Made by a program: the position numbers and the translations under genes
Part shown: positions 9,638 through 18,946 of the stretch, in pieces
Position numbering within the stretch: position 1 is the stretch's first letter
Layout of the letters: each line of letters begins with the position of its first letter
Notes under the pieces: model-generated
Told to the model about the DNA's origin: nothing
Databases searched by the model: none
Seen by the model: the letters and a program-made list of their open reading frames with translations, nothing else
NCBI GenBank assembly: GCA_012103315.1
Contig: WLWZ01000005.1
Span: 124,001 to 188,000, forward strand
Source of the DNA: Alphaproteobacteria bacterium
GTDB lineage: Bacteria > Pseudomonadota > Alphaproteobacteria > MPNO01 > UBA2964
Direction: 5' to 3'
Length of the DNA: 64,000 nt

Positions 9638-10783
9638 CTATACATTTGCAGTAACCGCCTTTTCAAACCGATCTAGCAGAAATGGCTTAATAGAGCTACC
9701 AACCTCGCCCTGACGAACAAAATCACTAATCGCCTTCGCCGTCAGCGGTGCTAATAAAATACCATTCCTGTGATGTCCCGTTGCCAAGATGAGCCCGGGT
9801 GTCGGGGTCGGCCCCAGTATAGGCGCATCGTCCCGACTCGCGGGTCGCAAACCCGCCCAACTTTCGACCAACGGCAAATCGTAAATGCCTGGCAGCATAT
9901 CCCAAGCGAGTTTCAAGAGTTCCATAACACCCCCAGCCGTGAGGTCGATGTCGAACCCCATTTCTTCGACCGTTGCGCCAATGATAAGGCGGCCATTGCT
10001 TTTCGGCGCGAGATAAATAGACGGCACCACACCGTTGCCTGGCCCCCAGATGACGCTTTCGATCAGGGGATATTGCGGCTCCATCTGAACGGCAACCATC
10101 TGTCCTTTCAACGGACGAACCGGCGGGCGGCTAGTCTCTGGCAATCCGCCCAATTTGCGCGACCAAGCACCAGCAGCCAACACAACCGTGTCGGTTTCAA
10201 TTGAACCGTCCGCTGTTTCAATTGCTGAAACCCGTCCAGCTGCCGTTGCAACCCCGATTATTTCAACATTTTCCTTGAGTGTGCCCCCGGCGTCTACAAA
10301 GGCAGATCGTAGTGCTTCAGCAACCTTCCGATTATCCACCTGATGATCTAAGGCGCTATATACCGCACCGCCAACGGCACGGGCGAGGTGCGGTTCGCGT
10401 TTGCGAGCTTCATAACCACTAAGCCATTGAACATCGAGACCCAGCGATTGAAAATATGAGAAGCGATGTTCGAGATGTTCGACATCGTCACGATCAAGCC
10501 CAACCACCATTGTGCCCTCTTCCCGGTAATCGACGTCTATCCCGGTTACCGCAAGAAGCTCAGCAGCAAACTCTTTCCACATGGCGCGGCTTTCCAAAGC
10601 CAGTGGAAGCAATGCCTCTTCGCCGTGTTCGGCCTCCGCCTGGGGCGCCAACATACCGGCGGCCGCCCAGGTCGCTTCCATCCCCGCAACACCGCGGTCG
10701 TACACGGTGACATCCTCGCCTGCCTGAGCGAGCCGCCAACCAATACCGAGTCCACAAATTCCTCCGCCGATTATGGCAATCAT
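9638..10783 (-). CDS. thiO: Glycine oxidase ThiO
   Basis: FAD-dependent amine oxidase that turns glycine into the imine used for thiazole. 381 residues. The N-terminus has the dinucleotide motif GGGICGLGIGWRLA followed by an acidic strand end; the C-terminal region has WAGLRPASRDDAPILGPT and GHHRNGILLAPLTA, typical of DAO family ThiO. First gene of the thiOSGE operon, with a TPP riboswitch upstream and a GGAG ribosome site about 10 bp before ATG. Confidence 0.95.
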   Translation of the reverse strand: MIAIIGGGICGLGIGWRLAQAGEDVTVYDRGVAGMEATWAAAGMLAPQAEAEHGEEALLPLALESRAMWKEFAAELLAVTGIDVDYREEGTMVVGLDRDDVEHLEHRFSYFQSLGLDVQWLSGYEARKREPHLARAVGGAVYSALDHQVDNRKVAEALRSAFVDAGGTLKENVEIIGVATAAGRVSAIETADGSIETDTVVLAAGAWSRKLGGLPETSRPPVRPLKGQMVAVQMEPQYPLIESVIWGPGNGVVPSIYLAPKSNGRLIIGATVEEMGFDIDLTAGGVMELLKLAWDMLPGIYDLPLVESWAGLRPASRDDAPILGPTPTPGLILATGHHRNGILLAPLTAKAISDFVRQGEVGSSIKPFLLDRFEKAVTANV

Positions 10784-10844
10784 CGCTGCAATAGCTCCAA
10801 TATCTCAAGAAGCCATCTTGCTAACGCCGGGAAAGAAGCCCTGC

Positions 10845-10923
10845 GTGACGGCTCCCTACGCTGGTTCCAACCAGTTCAGGTTCGATGGGTGTTCTCTCAG
10901 TCCTGACGGACACCCCAGGTCAC
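10845..10923 (-). ncRNA. TPP riboswitch (thi box) controlling thiOSGE
   Basis: On the minus strand the leader shows the conserved TPP aptamer elements in order: GTGAC (P1 5' side), GGGGTGTCC, the near-invariant CTGAGA, ACACCC, GAACCTGAACTGG, CCAGCGTAGGGA, and GTCAC closing P1. The aptamer spans about 79 nt and ends about 60 nt before the thiO start. The short distance and the absence of an obvious T-run hairpin after it suggest translational control, which is inference. Confidence 0.95.
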
Positions 10924-11023
10924 TCTCTAAGCGTGATCTCCTGCCCTAAGACTGTCAAGTCTGTCCATTGCCTTGTCGGTCAATTCGTGTCGTTATCCAG
11001 CTCCCTAACAAAATAGAAAACTC

Positions 11024-11950
11024 ATGGCATCCCCTGAGACAACAACATCAAGCAAACCCAGCATTCCGATTTGGGTCGCGCACGGTATGCTCATCATGAC
11101 TGCTGTATTTTGGTCAGCCACTGCTGTTGCCGTTCGCGCTTCTGCGGGAGAAATTCCTCCCCATAGCTTTACATTTTGGCGTTGGGCTATCGCGTTTCTG
11201 GTATTTCTGCCTTTTGCTCATAAACCTTTCTGGCAACAACGAGCGATCTACCAGAAACATTGGTTGATGATGTGTGGATTATCGTTCACGGGCATAACCG
11301 GATTCACGATATTTTATTTTCTAGGCCTTCAGATCACGACAGCAATTAACGCGTCCGTTCTTAGCGGCGCGACGCCAATTGCAATCGTCATTGTGTCTTT
11401 CATCATTTTGCGCATAAGGCTGACCCCCGCCGTTATTGCAGGCACCTTGCTTGGAATCATTGGTTCTCTGGTAATTATTCTGAATGTTGACTTAGGTGCC
11501 ATTTCAACAATGGAATTCGGGGTCGGAGATCTATTTATCGTCGCTGCTATGACTTCCTGGGCGATCTACACAGTTTGCCTAAAATGGTTGCCGCCTGGTC
11601 TCGACCCGTTCGGTTTGATCCTTGTTTTAACGGGCTTATCTTTACCAATGGTTCTTCCGTTCTACATCTGGGAAATCTCGCAGGATCAATTCTTTGACCT
11701 GGATTTCAAAAATGTCGGCCTCATCCTCTTCACGGCGATATTTCCATCAGTAATCGCCTATTTGTTTTGGAATAAAGGCGTCGAGGTCGCTGGACCGAAC
11801 GCCGCAGGTTTCTCGAGCTATCTCATTCCTGCCTTCGGAACGGTTCTTTCCGTTTTGCTATTGAATGAGAGTTTTGAACTGTTTCACAGCATCGCCATCG
11901 CGCTCATATTTGCCGGCCTTTATCTTGGGATGCGCGCTCAAGAACCCTGA
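11024..11950 (+). CDS. DMT superfamily (EamA) transporter
   Basis: 308 residues with ten hydrophobic segments in two EamA halves (about 15-150 and 160-300). The N-terminal helix reads MLIMTAVFWSATAVAVRAS, the second half ends with the family segment LLNESFELFHSIAIALIFAG. Likely an exporter of amino acids or metabolites at the inner membrane; substrate not determinable. It is divergent from the thiamine operon, and the riboswitch lies in the shared spacer but faces the other way. Followed 68 bp later by a flavin monooxygenase on the same strand. Confidence 0.88.
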   Translation: MASPETTTSSKPSIPIWVAHGMLIMTAVFWSATAVAVRASAGEIPPHSFTFWRWAIAFLVFLPFAHKPFWQQRAIYQKHWLMMCGLSFTGITGFTIFYFLGLQITTAINASVLSGATPIAIVIVSFIILRIRLTPAVIAGTLLGIIGSLVIILNVDLGAISTMEFGVGDLFIVAAMTSWAIYTVCLKWLPPGLDPFGLILVLTGLSLPMVLPFYIWEISQDQFFDLDFKNVGLILFTAIFPSVIAYLFWNKGVEVAGPNAAGFSSYLIPAFGTVLSVLLLNESFELFHSIAIALIFAGLYLGMRAQEP

Positions 11951-12018
11951 GGGGTTGACGCGGGGTACCCTGCTTGTAAGGTCCGGCGACCTTAATTTCA
12001 AAGTAGTGTTTCTGTCCA

Positions 12019-13242
12019 ATGACTCCAGACAATCGCGTTCTTATCGCAGGTGCCGGCCCGGTCGGTATGATTTCCGGCTACTATCTCGCTCGTCAGGGTA
12101 TCCCCGTCACGGTTTTTGACTCCTTGCCAGAAACAACAACAGATCACCGGGCTTCGACAGTTCATCCATCTACTCTCGAAATGCTGTCAGAACTCGATAT
12201 GACAGACGAGATGGCAGCCAAAGGGCTGGTGTCAGCAGTTTTTCAGTTCCGCGATCGATATGATGATCGTGTCGTTGCCGAATTCGATTATGGAATTATT
12301 GCTGACGAGACGCCATTTCCTTACGCGCTTCAGGTCGAGCAGCACAAGGTCATCAACATCGCCCGGGAGCACGCAGAGAAATTACCTGATTTCACTTTAA
12401 TGCGCCCCTATGAAGCCGTCGGTCTGAAACAGGACGATGACGGTGTGGAGTTATCGGTAAAGAATCCCGATGGCGAAATTGAAACTCATACTGGACGCTA
12501 TCTAATCGCCGCCGATGGCGGTCGCAGCATTATTCGCAAAGCGCTTGATATCGATTTTCCCGGGTTCACCTGGGGTGAACGTTTTGTCATTGCAACGACC
12601 AAGTTCGACTTCGGTGCACCAGACGCTGGCAATCACCGCTATCGCAACTATGTCGCCCATCCTGACCAATGGTGTGCGTTAATTAAAGTTGCCGGCGACG
12701 ACATGAGCGGATTGTGGCGAATTTTATTGCCTGCATCCGGCGATGAGCCGGATGAATATGTCAAAAGTCTGGATTGGGTGAAAGACAAGTACGCCGAATG
12801 CCTGCCCTATTCCACAAACTACGAAATCATTCATCGTAACCTCTACAATGTGCATCAGCGTGTCGCTGAGACTTTTCATGTGGGACGCACGGTCTTGGCT
12901 GGCGATTCAGCCCACGTGAACAATCCACTCGGCGGCATGGGTATGAATGGCGGCATCCACGACGGCCTGAATATCGCCGAGAAATTAGTACGCATTTGGC
13001 GTGGTGAGGGGGATGACGCTTTGCTCGCACAATATGATCGCCAGCGCCGGACGATGGCCAAGAAATATGTGCAAGCACAATCCATTCAAAATAAAGAACT
13101 CTTGCAGGAAAGCGATATGGATATTCGGCGTCAGAAGCTAGACGCCCTTGGTGCCATCACTGACGATCACGATACCTGTCACGAATATCTACTGAAATCA
13201 TCTCTTATCGCTATGGTACGGGAAGCCAACAGCGTTCAATAG
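12019..13242 (+). CDS. FAD-dependent aromatic/phenolic monooxygenase
   Basis: 407 residues, class A flavoprotein hydroxylase (PheA/TfdB, UbiH-like). The N-terminus VLIAGAGPVGMISGYYLARQ is the FAD Rossmann motif (GxGxxG); the middle has the DG motif in AADGGRSIIRKAL; the C-terminal FAD ribityl site is AGDSAHVNNPLGGMGMNGG. Lacks the C-terminal thioredoxin-like domain of larger phenol hydroxylases. Substrate unknown. Its 3' end overlaps the convergent beta-helix gene by seven bases. Confidence 0.88.
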   Translation: MTPDNRVLIAGAGPVGMISGYYLARQGIPVTVFDSLPETTTDHRASTVHPSTLEMLSELDMTDEMAAKGLVSAVFQFRDRYDDRVVAEFDYGIIADETPFPYALQVEQHKVINIAREHAEKLPDFTLMRPYEAVGLKQDDDGVELSVKNPDGEIETHTGRYLIAADGGRSIIRKALDIDFPGFTWGERFVIATTKFDFGAPDAGNHRYRNYVAHPDQWCALIKVAGDDMSGLWRILLPASGDEPDEYVKSLDWVKDKYAECLPYSTNYEIIHRNLYNVHQRVAETFHVGRTVLAGDSAHVNNPLGGMGMNGGIHDGLNIAEKLVRIWRGEGDDALLAQYDRQRRTMAKKYVQAQSIQNKELLQESDMDIRRQKLDALGAITDDHDTCHEYLLKSSLIAMVREANSVQ

Positions 13243-14612
13243 CGGATGCCGAACCGGTTCAGTATTCTATTTCGTAGCTTCAGCACATCGCACGGACCGG
13301 CACTAAAGTCGATTGCGCCAGGGAAGATCACCTTTCCCCGCTCACGCCCACAAAAATCTGTTTGCACCTTGCCGTAATCGTAGGGCACTGTCGGTGGCGC
13401 AACGCCCTCTCGCAGGCTGAAGTTCGCCTGACCCGGGTTGCGAAAGAGAGATTTCAACACTTCGTCACCGCGGCCCAATGAACTTTTGGACAACCAATCG
13501 GTAACCCCATCGATTGTTGAATTTATCTTTATGACATCAGCCTTTTCGATCCAGCTGTCATATTTCACGTCATAATCTGAAATACGTTCCTTGAGCTTTC
13601 GGGCAATGATTGGGATATAGGCGATAAAGGAATACCCCGTCTGGATGTTGTCATCGGATTTGACATCAGCGCCCCTCCGTAGCGAAACGGCACCAGACAT
13701 AATGTTATTCTGAACCTTGGCAAACGTGTCCTGAAAACGCAGCAGAATGCCCCAGGAACTAAAGATCGTATTGTGATGGATCGATATATCCCGTGACCGG
13801 TTGATATAAACACCCGGCGCTTCCGGGCAATTAATGATCACGTTGTTCTGCATGACCCCGTTTTTATGTTCGAGGGGGCAATCAGGTCCAGTGCATTGGA
13901 AGGTCCCGCCACCCCCGAATGAGAGCCCTACACGGGGCAGACCTTTATTTCGCCATTCACACACCACCAGATTGCGTTCAAAAATTCCGCCTTTGCCACC
14001 ACCTTTTAGAAAGGCTCCATAGCTAATTCGATTGCCGCCGTCTTTGCCAAAGTCAGCGATGAAGTTTTCGGAAATTTTCCATTTATCACCGCCAACAACG
14101 TCAATCAGGGTAACCGGTTCTGCCGTCTTTCTCGGGGCATCATTGTAAAAAGCATTTCCCGTAATAACGACATTGTCCGGAGATACGTTCTTTTGCGGAT
14201 TACCTTTTACCGAGGCGTGAAATCCAACAATGTGATTGCCACGCAGCACAGTGTGATCTGCGCGCCCAACAATATGAAACGCGTGATGGGATTTCTCGCT
14301 GCCACGGATATCCAAATTTTCGAAAACCCAGTAAGGTGCATCAAGTTTGAACAGTTCAACGGCGTTCGTCTCGATCTGGGTCTGGGCGGGATTAAGGGCG
14401 GTTACTGTAATTGGGGCTTCGGCCGCACCAGGACGGGTAATCAATATCTTGTTCAAACGATACCGACCCGGCTGCAAAACAATTCTGTCAGCAGGCTGTG
14501 CTACTTTAATAGCCCGAAGCAAACTCGAAACATCCGTCACCCGAACTTCACGCGCCGCCGACGGCACGCTCACTAAAAACGAAATAGTTAAAATCACCAG
14601 AGATCGCATCAT
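13236..14612 (-). CDS. Secreted right-handed beta-helix protein, polysaccharide-lyase-like
   Basis: About 459 residues from the ATG pair at 14612/14609. The N-terminus MMRSLVILTISFLVSVPSAA is a Sec signal peptide. The mature chain begins like the PL6 / chondroitinase-B type of parallel beta-helix (VSSLLRAIKVAQPADRIVLQ) and shows repeated N-x-V-I and N-N-I rungs (NNVIINCPEAPGVYINRSRD, HHNTIFSSWG). It also has several Cys that could form disulfides. Probably binds or cleaves an acidic polysaccharide outside the cytoplasm; the substrate is not known. The frame stays open upstream to 14723 and into the C9 tract of the preceding MFS gene, but the signal peptide makes 14612 or 14609 the natural start. 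Confidence 0.78.
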   Translation of the reverse strand: MMRSLVILTISFLVSVPSAAREVRVTDVSSLLRAIKVAQPADRIVLQPGRYRLNKILITRPGAAEAPITVTALNPAQTQIETNAVELFKLDAPYWVFENLDIRGSEKSHHAFHIVGRADHTVLRGNHIVGFHASVKGNPQKNVSPDNVVITGNAFYNDAPRKTAEPVTLIDVVGGDKWKISENFIADFGKDGGNRISYGAFLKGGGKGGIFERNLVVCEWRNKGLPRVGLSFGGGGTFQCTGPDCPLEHKNGVMQNNVIINCPEAPGVYINRSRDISIHHNTIFSSWGILLRFQDTFAKVQNNIMSGAVSLRRGADVKSDDNIQTGYSFIAYIPIIARKLKERISDYDVKYDSWIEKADVIKINSTIDGVTDWLSKSSLGRGDEVLKSLFRNPGQANFSLREGVAPPTVPYDYGKVQTDFCGRERGKVIFPGAIDFSAGPCDVLKLRNRILNRFGIRY

Positions 14613-14712
14613 TCGCTCTAAACATAGACTGATTTTTTTCAAAACCGGTCCGGCTCCTTCTCCAAAGACTTCGCCATTTCCGGTGCTTTTTTCAAGACCC
14701 AGAAAAACAGGA

Positions 14713-15894
14713 TTATGCAGCACACCCCCCCCCTGCGGCGACCGGGATTTGTAAACCGATCCAATCCGCCGCTGCCCCCATTAAAAAAGCACCGAATGCA
14801 GGCCCACCGCGCGAAATCATTCCATAGAGGCTCATGACCCTGCCACGAACCTCGCCAGAAACAGCATTTTGCAATAATTGTTGCTCACCGACACCAACAA
14901 AGGTCATCCCAAGTCCGATTATTCCGACACAGAGCATGCCAACCCACAGATTGGCCGTAAGAGTAAAGGCGATCAAACCCAACCCAACGACAAGAACGCT
15001 CCAGGCTACAGTACGGGTTAACCCGACAACAGTACTCCGCCGCGCAAGGATAATGCTGCCCAGGACAGCACCTGCCCCGATTGCGGCGTGTAACCAACCA
15101 AGCCCATCAACGCCACTACTGAATACAACATCAGCAAACCCCGGCAGAAGCTCTGCATAAGCACGTCCACACATCGCGACCACGCTGAGCAAGACAAATA
15201 GCGGCGCGATGCCCGGCATCTGGAGGCAATAGCGTATACCCTCGACAATCTCTGCGGGCACGTTCTTAAGCGGACGCGGCTCCGGCACGTAAGGGTTATC
15301 GAGACGAATAAAAAATAAAGCCGTAATGAAGATGAAATAGGAAGCTGCATTCACGGCAAATGCTGTACCGGCATCCCACTGCGCAACAATAAAAGCCGCC
15401 ACGGCAGGTCCCAACACGCGCGCTAAGTTAAACGATAGTGAGTTTATCCCAATTGCTGAGGACAAATCCTTACGATCTACTAAGCTAGGCAAGATAGAAA
15501 AGCGTAGGGGTTGATTGAATGACATGATGACACCGCGCGCAAAGGCCAGTCCAACCAACCAGCCAATAGTCGCATCACCGGAAAATGCTATTCCGGCGAG
15601 AATGATTGCCTGAACCATCGCCAATGATTGGGTTCCCTGAATCCCGCGCAACCTATTGACGCGATCAGCGAACGCGCCGGCGAAGGGGGCCAGGACAACA
15701 GACGGAGCAAGTTCTGCGACTGCGACGACGCCTAACCAGTAGAAGGATTTTTCCAGCTCCCAGGCGAGCCAGCCCATAGCGACACGTTGAATCCAAGACC
15801 CGAAGTGAGACAGAATATTTGTGGAAGCGTAGAGCGCAAAATTACGATTGGAAAACGCGCTGACAATTGCGGCGATACCGGTTGGCGACGACAT
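14713..15894 (-). CDS. MFS transporter (MFS_3 type), C-terminus altered at a C9 tract
   Basis: 393 residues as read, about twelve membrane helices expected. Paralogue of the next gene (similar N-terminal NFALYASTNILSHFGSWIQR, SFNLARVLGPA, GEVRGRVMSLYGMISRGGPA). The last helix breaks off after a run of nine C on the plus strand (14725-14733), giving AAGGGCAA and a stop. In the frame reached by adding one base (or removing two), it continues VCCIILFFWVLKKAPEMA to a stop at 14639, matching the paralogue's end (VICILLWAWFYRRRTMLA). The intact gene is thus likely 14639-15894. MFS_3 proteins export siderophores or drugs; substrate unknown. Confidence 0.85.
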   Translation of the reverse strand: MSSPTGIAAIVSAFSNRNFALYASTNILSHFGSWIQRVAMGWLAWELEKSFYWLGVVAVAELAPSVVLAPFAGAFADRVNRLRGIQGTQSLAMVQAIILAGIAFSGDATIGWLVGLAFARGVIMSFNQPLRFSILPSLVDRKDLSSAIGINSLSFNLARVLGPAVAAFIVAQWDAGTAFAVNAASYFIFITALFFIRLDNPYVPEPRPLKNVPAEIVEGIRYCLQMPGIAPLFVLLSVVAMCGRAYAELLPGFADVVFSSGVDGLGWLHAAIGAGAVLGSIILARRSTVVGLTRTVAWSVLVVGLGLIAFTLTANLWVGMLCVGIIGLGMTFVGVGEQQLLQNAVSGEVRGRVMSLYGMISRGGPAFGAFLMGAAADWIGLQIPVAAGGGCAA

Positions 15895-15895
15895 A

Positions 15896-17176
15896 TCAGC
15901 GTTGCCCTGTCTGTGGCGATGTCTCCAGCGCCTTGGCGAGCATTGTGCGTCGACGGTAGAACCATGCCCACAGCAGGATACATATCACTGCGCCACCGGC
16001 AATTGGCCATCGGAGCCCGACATGATCGCCCATCCAACCCATCATCAGAGACCCCAGTGAAGGGCAACCGCGAGAAATAGCGCCATACAGGCTTACAACG
16101 CGACCCCTCATATGTTCATCAACCGAAGCCTGAATTAGCGTGTGTTCACCGGTGCCTGCCACCGTCATCGCGAACCCACCAATTAAAACAGCCGCAACGG
16201 CAACATAAAAATTTGTCGAGAGGGCAAAAACAATCAAAACAACAGCCAAGAGCAGTATGTTTAACAGAACGATCCGCGTCAGCCCTTCAATATGCCCACG
16301 CTGCGCTAGCCAAAACCCACCAAGGACAGCGCCGACGCCCACCGACGACACAAGCATGCCTAGCGCGTCCGCGCCGAGGTCGAAAATCGTTTCAACGAAC
16401 CCCGAGAATAGGTCGATATAAGTTCGACCGCAGACACCAACGATAAAAAGAATTATCATCATTGTCCCGAGTCCGGCGTGGGAAAACGTGTAGCTAAACC
16501 CTGCCCGAATTTCTGTGGGAATTTGTTTTAAGGGAGCTCGAGAGCTGGCTATTCCCTCCTGAACCAGCCGAATGGAAAACAAGGCAATCGCAAAGATCCC
16601 GTTTCCTGCAGCGTTAAAGGCAAAAACAATACCGGCTCCGACAATCCATTCTTCTCCCGAGACCGCGATAATACCACCAGCGATAGATGGACCAGCAACG
16701 CGAGCGACGTTGAAAATAAGAGAATTTATCGCAACTGCCGATGCCAAGGCTTCACGCCCCACCATATTGGGGACAATTACCAGCCGTACCGGGTGATTTA
16801 TTGCGAGAACAAACCCGAGAGTGAGCGCGAGGACGAAGACGAGTTCAATCGTGACAATGCCTGCAAAGCAACAATAGGCCAGCACAGCGGCTTGCGCGGC
16901 TGAAAATAGCATCGAAAACCGCATCATGCCTAATCGATTGACTCGTTCGGTAATCGCACCAGCAATCGGCGCGAGAAAAACAGTTGGAAACAGATCCGCC
17001 ATCGCGATCGCACCGAGCCAGAAGGCAGAACCGGTTAACTTCCAGGTAAGCCATTGCAACGCGATCCGATACGCCCACATGCCGAAATGCGAACAGATAT
17101 TGCCCGCCGTATAGATCCGGTAGTTCCTGTTACCCAACGCAAACAGAATCGCATCAAAGCGGCCACCAAATGCCAT
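15896..17176 (-). CDS. MFS transporter (MFS_3 type)
   Basis: 426 residues, twelve hydrophobic segments. Contains the MFS_3 features NYRIYTAGNICSHFGMWAYR at the start, RVNRLGMMR after helix 2-3, FNVARVAGPSIAGG, and HMRGRVVSLYGAISRGCPS. Its stop lies one base before the ATG of the downstream paralogue at 15894, so the two are a translationally coupled tandem duplicate; they could act as separate pumps or a pair. No regulator gene is adjacent. Confidence 0.88.
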   Translation of the reverse strand: MAFGGRFDAILFALGNRNYRIYTAGNICSHFGMWAYRIALQWLTWKLTGSAFWLGAIAMADLFPTVFLAPIAGAITERVNRLGMMRFSMLFSAAQAAVLAYCCFAGIVTIELVFVLALTLGFVLAINHPVRLVIVPNMVGREALASAVAINSLIFNVARVAGPSIAGGIIAVSGEEWIVGAGIVFAFNAAGNGIFAIALFSIRLVQEGIASSRAPLKQIPTEIRAGFSYTFSHAGLGTMMIILFIVGVCGRTYIDLFSGFVETIFDLGADALGMLVSSVGVGAVLGGFWLAQRGHIEGLTRIVLLNILLLAVVLIVFALSTNFYVAVAAVLIGGFAMTVAGTGEHTLIQASVDEHMRGRVVSLYGAISRGCPSLGSLMMGWMGDHVGLRWPIAGGAVICILLWAWFYRRRTMLAKALETSPQTGQR

Positions 17177-17355
17177 GCAAAGCCTTTCAGATACAGATAT
17201 CGTGGAATGTTACTCCTTGAGCCCTTCTTGCCCAAGGTCATGTCCTCAAAAACGCGGATAACTGCGGGCGGAAAAATCCAGGAAACCGGGAAAACCCTTG
17301 ACGATTGAACCTTTCAGGGCACTAATGCGCCACCGCAACGCAAATTGAAGGCATT

Positions 17356-17574
17356 ATGGCGAAAGAAGAGCTCTTAGAATTTTCGGGTACCGTGATGGAA
17401 CGGCTGCCCAATGCTATGTTCAAAGTAAAATTGGAGAACGGCCACGAAGTGCTCGCGCACACTGCTGGCAAGATGCGCAAGTTCCGTATCCGTGTTCTCG
17501 AGGGTGATAAGGTCGACGTCGAAATGACGCCTTATGACCTGACCAAAGCCCGGATTATATTTCGGCACAAATAG
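17356..17574 (+). CDS. infA: Translation initiation factor IF-1
   Basis: 72 residues, the standard size. The S1-like OB fold is clear: [40 protein letters not shown], and the end [19 protein letters not shown] ribosome site precedes ATG 17356. It is monocistronic here: the upstream MFS genes are divergent and the downstream MFS array starts 124 bp later. Confidence 0.98.
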   Translation: MAKEELLEFSGTVMERLPNAMFKVKLENGHEVLAHTAGKMRKFRIRVLEGDKVDVEMTPYDLTKARIIFRHK

Positions 17575-17657
17575 ACTGGTGTAGCGCCGGCGAGAAAGAC
17601 TGGCGGCGGCTGTTTCCGTATCAGCTCCGTGGGTATAAACTGTAACTCAGACTGGCA

Positions 17658-17676
17658 GTCCTGCGGTAAGCAGGAC
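17658..17676 (+). other. Small hairpin downstream of infA
   Basis: GTCCTGC (17658-17664) and GCAGGAC (17670-17676) form a perfect 7-bp stem with loop GGTAA. There is no T-run after it, so it is not a classical intrinsic terminator. It lies between infA and the first gene of the triple MFS array. Confidence 0.4.
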
Positions 17677-17698
17677 GTTCAACCACAACCGGTGTCCT

Positions 17699-18919
17699 AT
17701 GGCGACGCGAACCTGGCGAACCCCTGTCGTAATCCTGACCTGTGCAACACTCATCCTGTTGCTATCGTTCGGTGCGCGCCAAACATATGGCCTATACCTA
17801 GCCCCCATTTCCAAAACACAAGGCTGGGAGATCGGCGTATTCTCCTTCGCGATGGCGCTTCAAACACTTATTTGGGGCCTTTCACAACCATTCTGGGGAA
17901 ATATCGCTGATCGGTTTGGCGCAGGCCGTGTCGTCAGCGCTGGCTTAATCATATACGCCGCTGGTCTCTGGATGATGTCCGAGTCCGTAACACCGCTTGG
18001 CATCACCCTATCGACAGGACTCGTTACAGGGTTGGGAATGAGCGCCACCAGCTTTCCCATCATTCTCGCTGTCGTTGGGCGTAGCGTTTCAGAAGAACGC
18101 CGCAGCTTGTTTCTCGGTATTGCCAGCGCTGGCGGCTCATCCGGCATGGTTATCGTTGTACCCTTCGCGCAGTATTTTATATCTGACACAGGATACACCG
18201 TCGCTCTGGTCGTTTTAGCGCTGCTGATGATCGCCATCGTCCCCCTCACGGCAGCAATTGCTGGCAAACCCCAAACACCCGAGGGCGCGAACACCGTCAA
18301 GCAGAACACTGGTGAGGCAATCCGCGAAGCGCTGGGTCACAAAGGCTATGTACTCCTCGTCACGGCGTTCTTTGTTTGTGGCTTTCAAACGATGTTTATC
18401 GGAGGCCACTTTCCAAACTATTTGGATAAATCAGGTATTGATGCCGAAACCGCCGCCTGGGCTCTCGCATCCATTGGTCTCTTCAACATATTTGGTTGTT
18501 TTGTTTGGGGCGCACTCGGCGGCAAGTTTAGCAAGAAACTAATGCTCGCCTTGCTCTATATCTTTCGTTCCTTGAGCATGATCATATTTGTCTTGCTACC
18601 TGTGACTGATACGAGTGCGCTTGTATTTGCGGCTTTTACCGGCCTCACGTTTCTCGGCACGGTTCCATTGACCAGCGGCCTTGTCGCCCAGATTTTCGGC
18701 ACCCAATATATGGCCATGCTGTATGGCTTTGCTTTTACCAGCCATCAAGTCGGTAGTTTCCTGGGAATTTGGGTTGGCGGTATCGTCTTTGACATGACAG
18801 GCGGCTATGACGTCATGTGGTGGAGCGCAATCATCCTTGGCTTTGTTGCCGCCATCATGCACTGGCCTATTGATGAAAAACCTGTTGTCCGGACAACCGC
18901 TTCACCAGCAACGCCTTGA
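17699..18919 (+). CDS. MFS transporter, first of a tandem triplet
   Basis: 406 residues with twelve hydrophobic segments. The first helix carries FGARQTYGLYLAPIS, a motif shared with both downstream copies. Other shared elements are the loop GRSVSEERRSLFLGIASAGG and the C-terminal FTSHQVGSFLGIWVGGIVFD. Looks like the monocarboxylate / oxalate-formate type MFS group. Substrate unknown. Followed 18 bp later by the second copy. Confidence 0.88.
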   Translation: MATRTWRTPVVILTCATLILLLSFGARQTYGLYLAPISKTQGWEIGVFSFAMALQTLIWGLSQPFWGNIADRFGAGRVVSAGLIIYAAGLWMMSESVTPLGITLSTGLVTGLGMSATSFPIILAVVGRSVSEERRSLFLGIASAGGSSGMVIVVPFAQYFISDTGYTVALVVLALLMIAIVPLTAAIAGKPQTPEGANTVKQNTGEAIREALGHKGYVLLVTAFFVCGFQTMFIGGHFPNYLDKSGIDAETAAWALASIGLFNIFGCFVWGALGGKFSKKLMLALLYIFRSLSMIIFVLLPVTDTSALVFAAFTGLTFLGTVPLTSGLVAQIFGTQYMAMLYGFAFTSHQVGSFLGIWVGGIVFDMTGGYDVMWWSAIILGFVAAIMHWPIDEKPVVRTTASPATP

Positions 18920-18946
18920 ATTTCCTTTCGTTTGTGAGTGTTCTTG

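Noticed and set aside
13236-14723. Longer beta-helix protein starting at GTG 14723
   Set aside because: The extra 37 residues are the antisense-free overlap with the MFS tail frame, and the signal peptide starts at 14612/14609.
17641-17698. tRNA-like fold downstream of infA
   Set aside because: Only one 7-bp hairpin is present; no cloverleaf or T-loop consensus.
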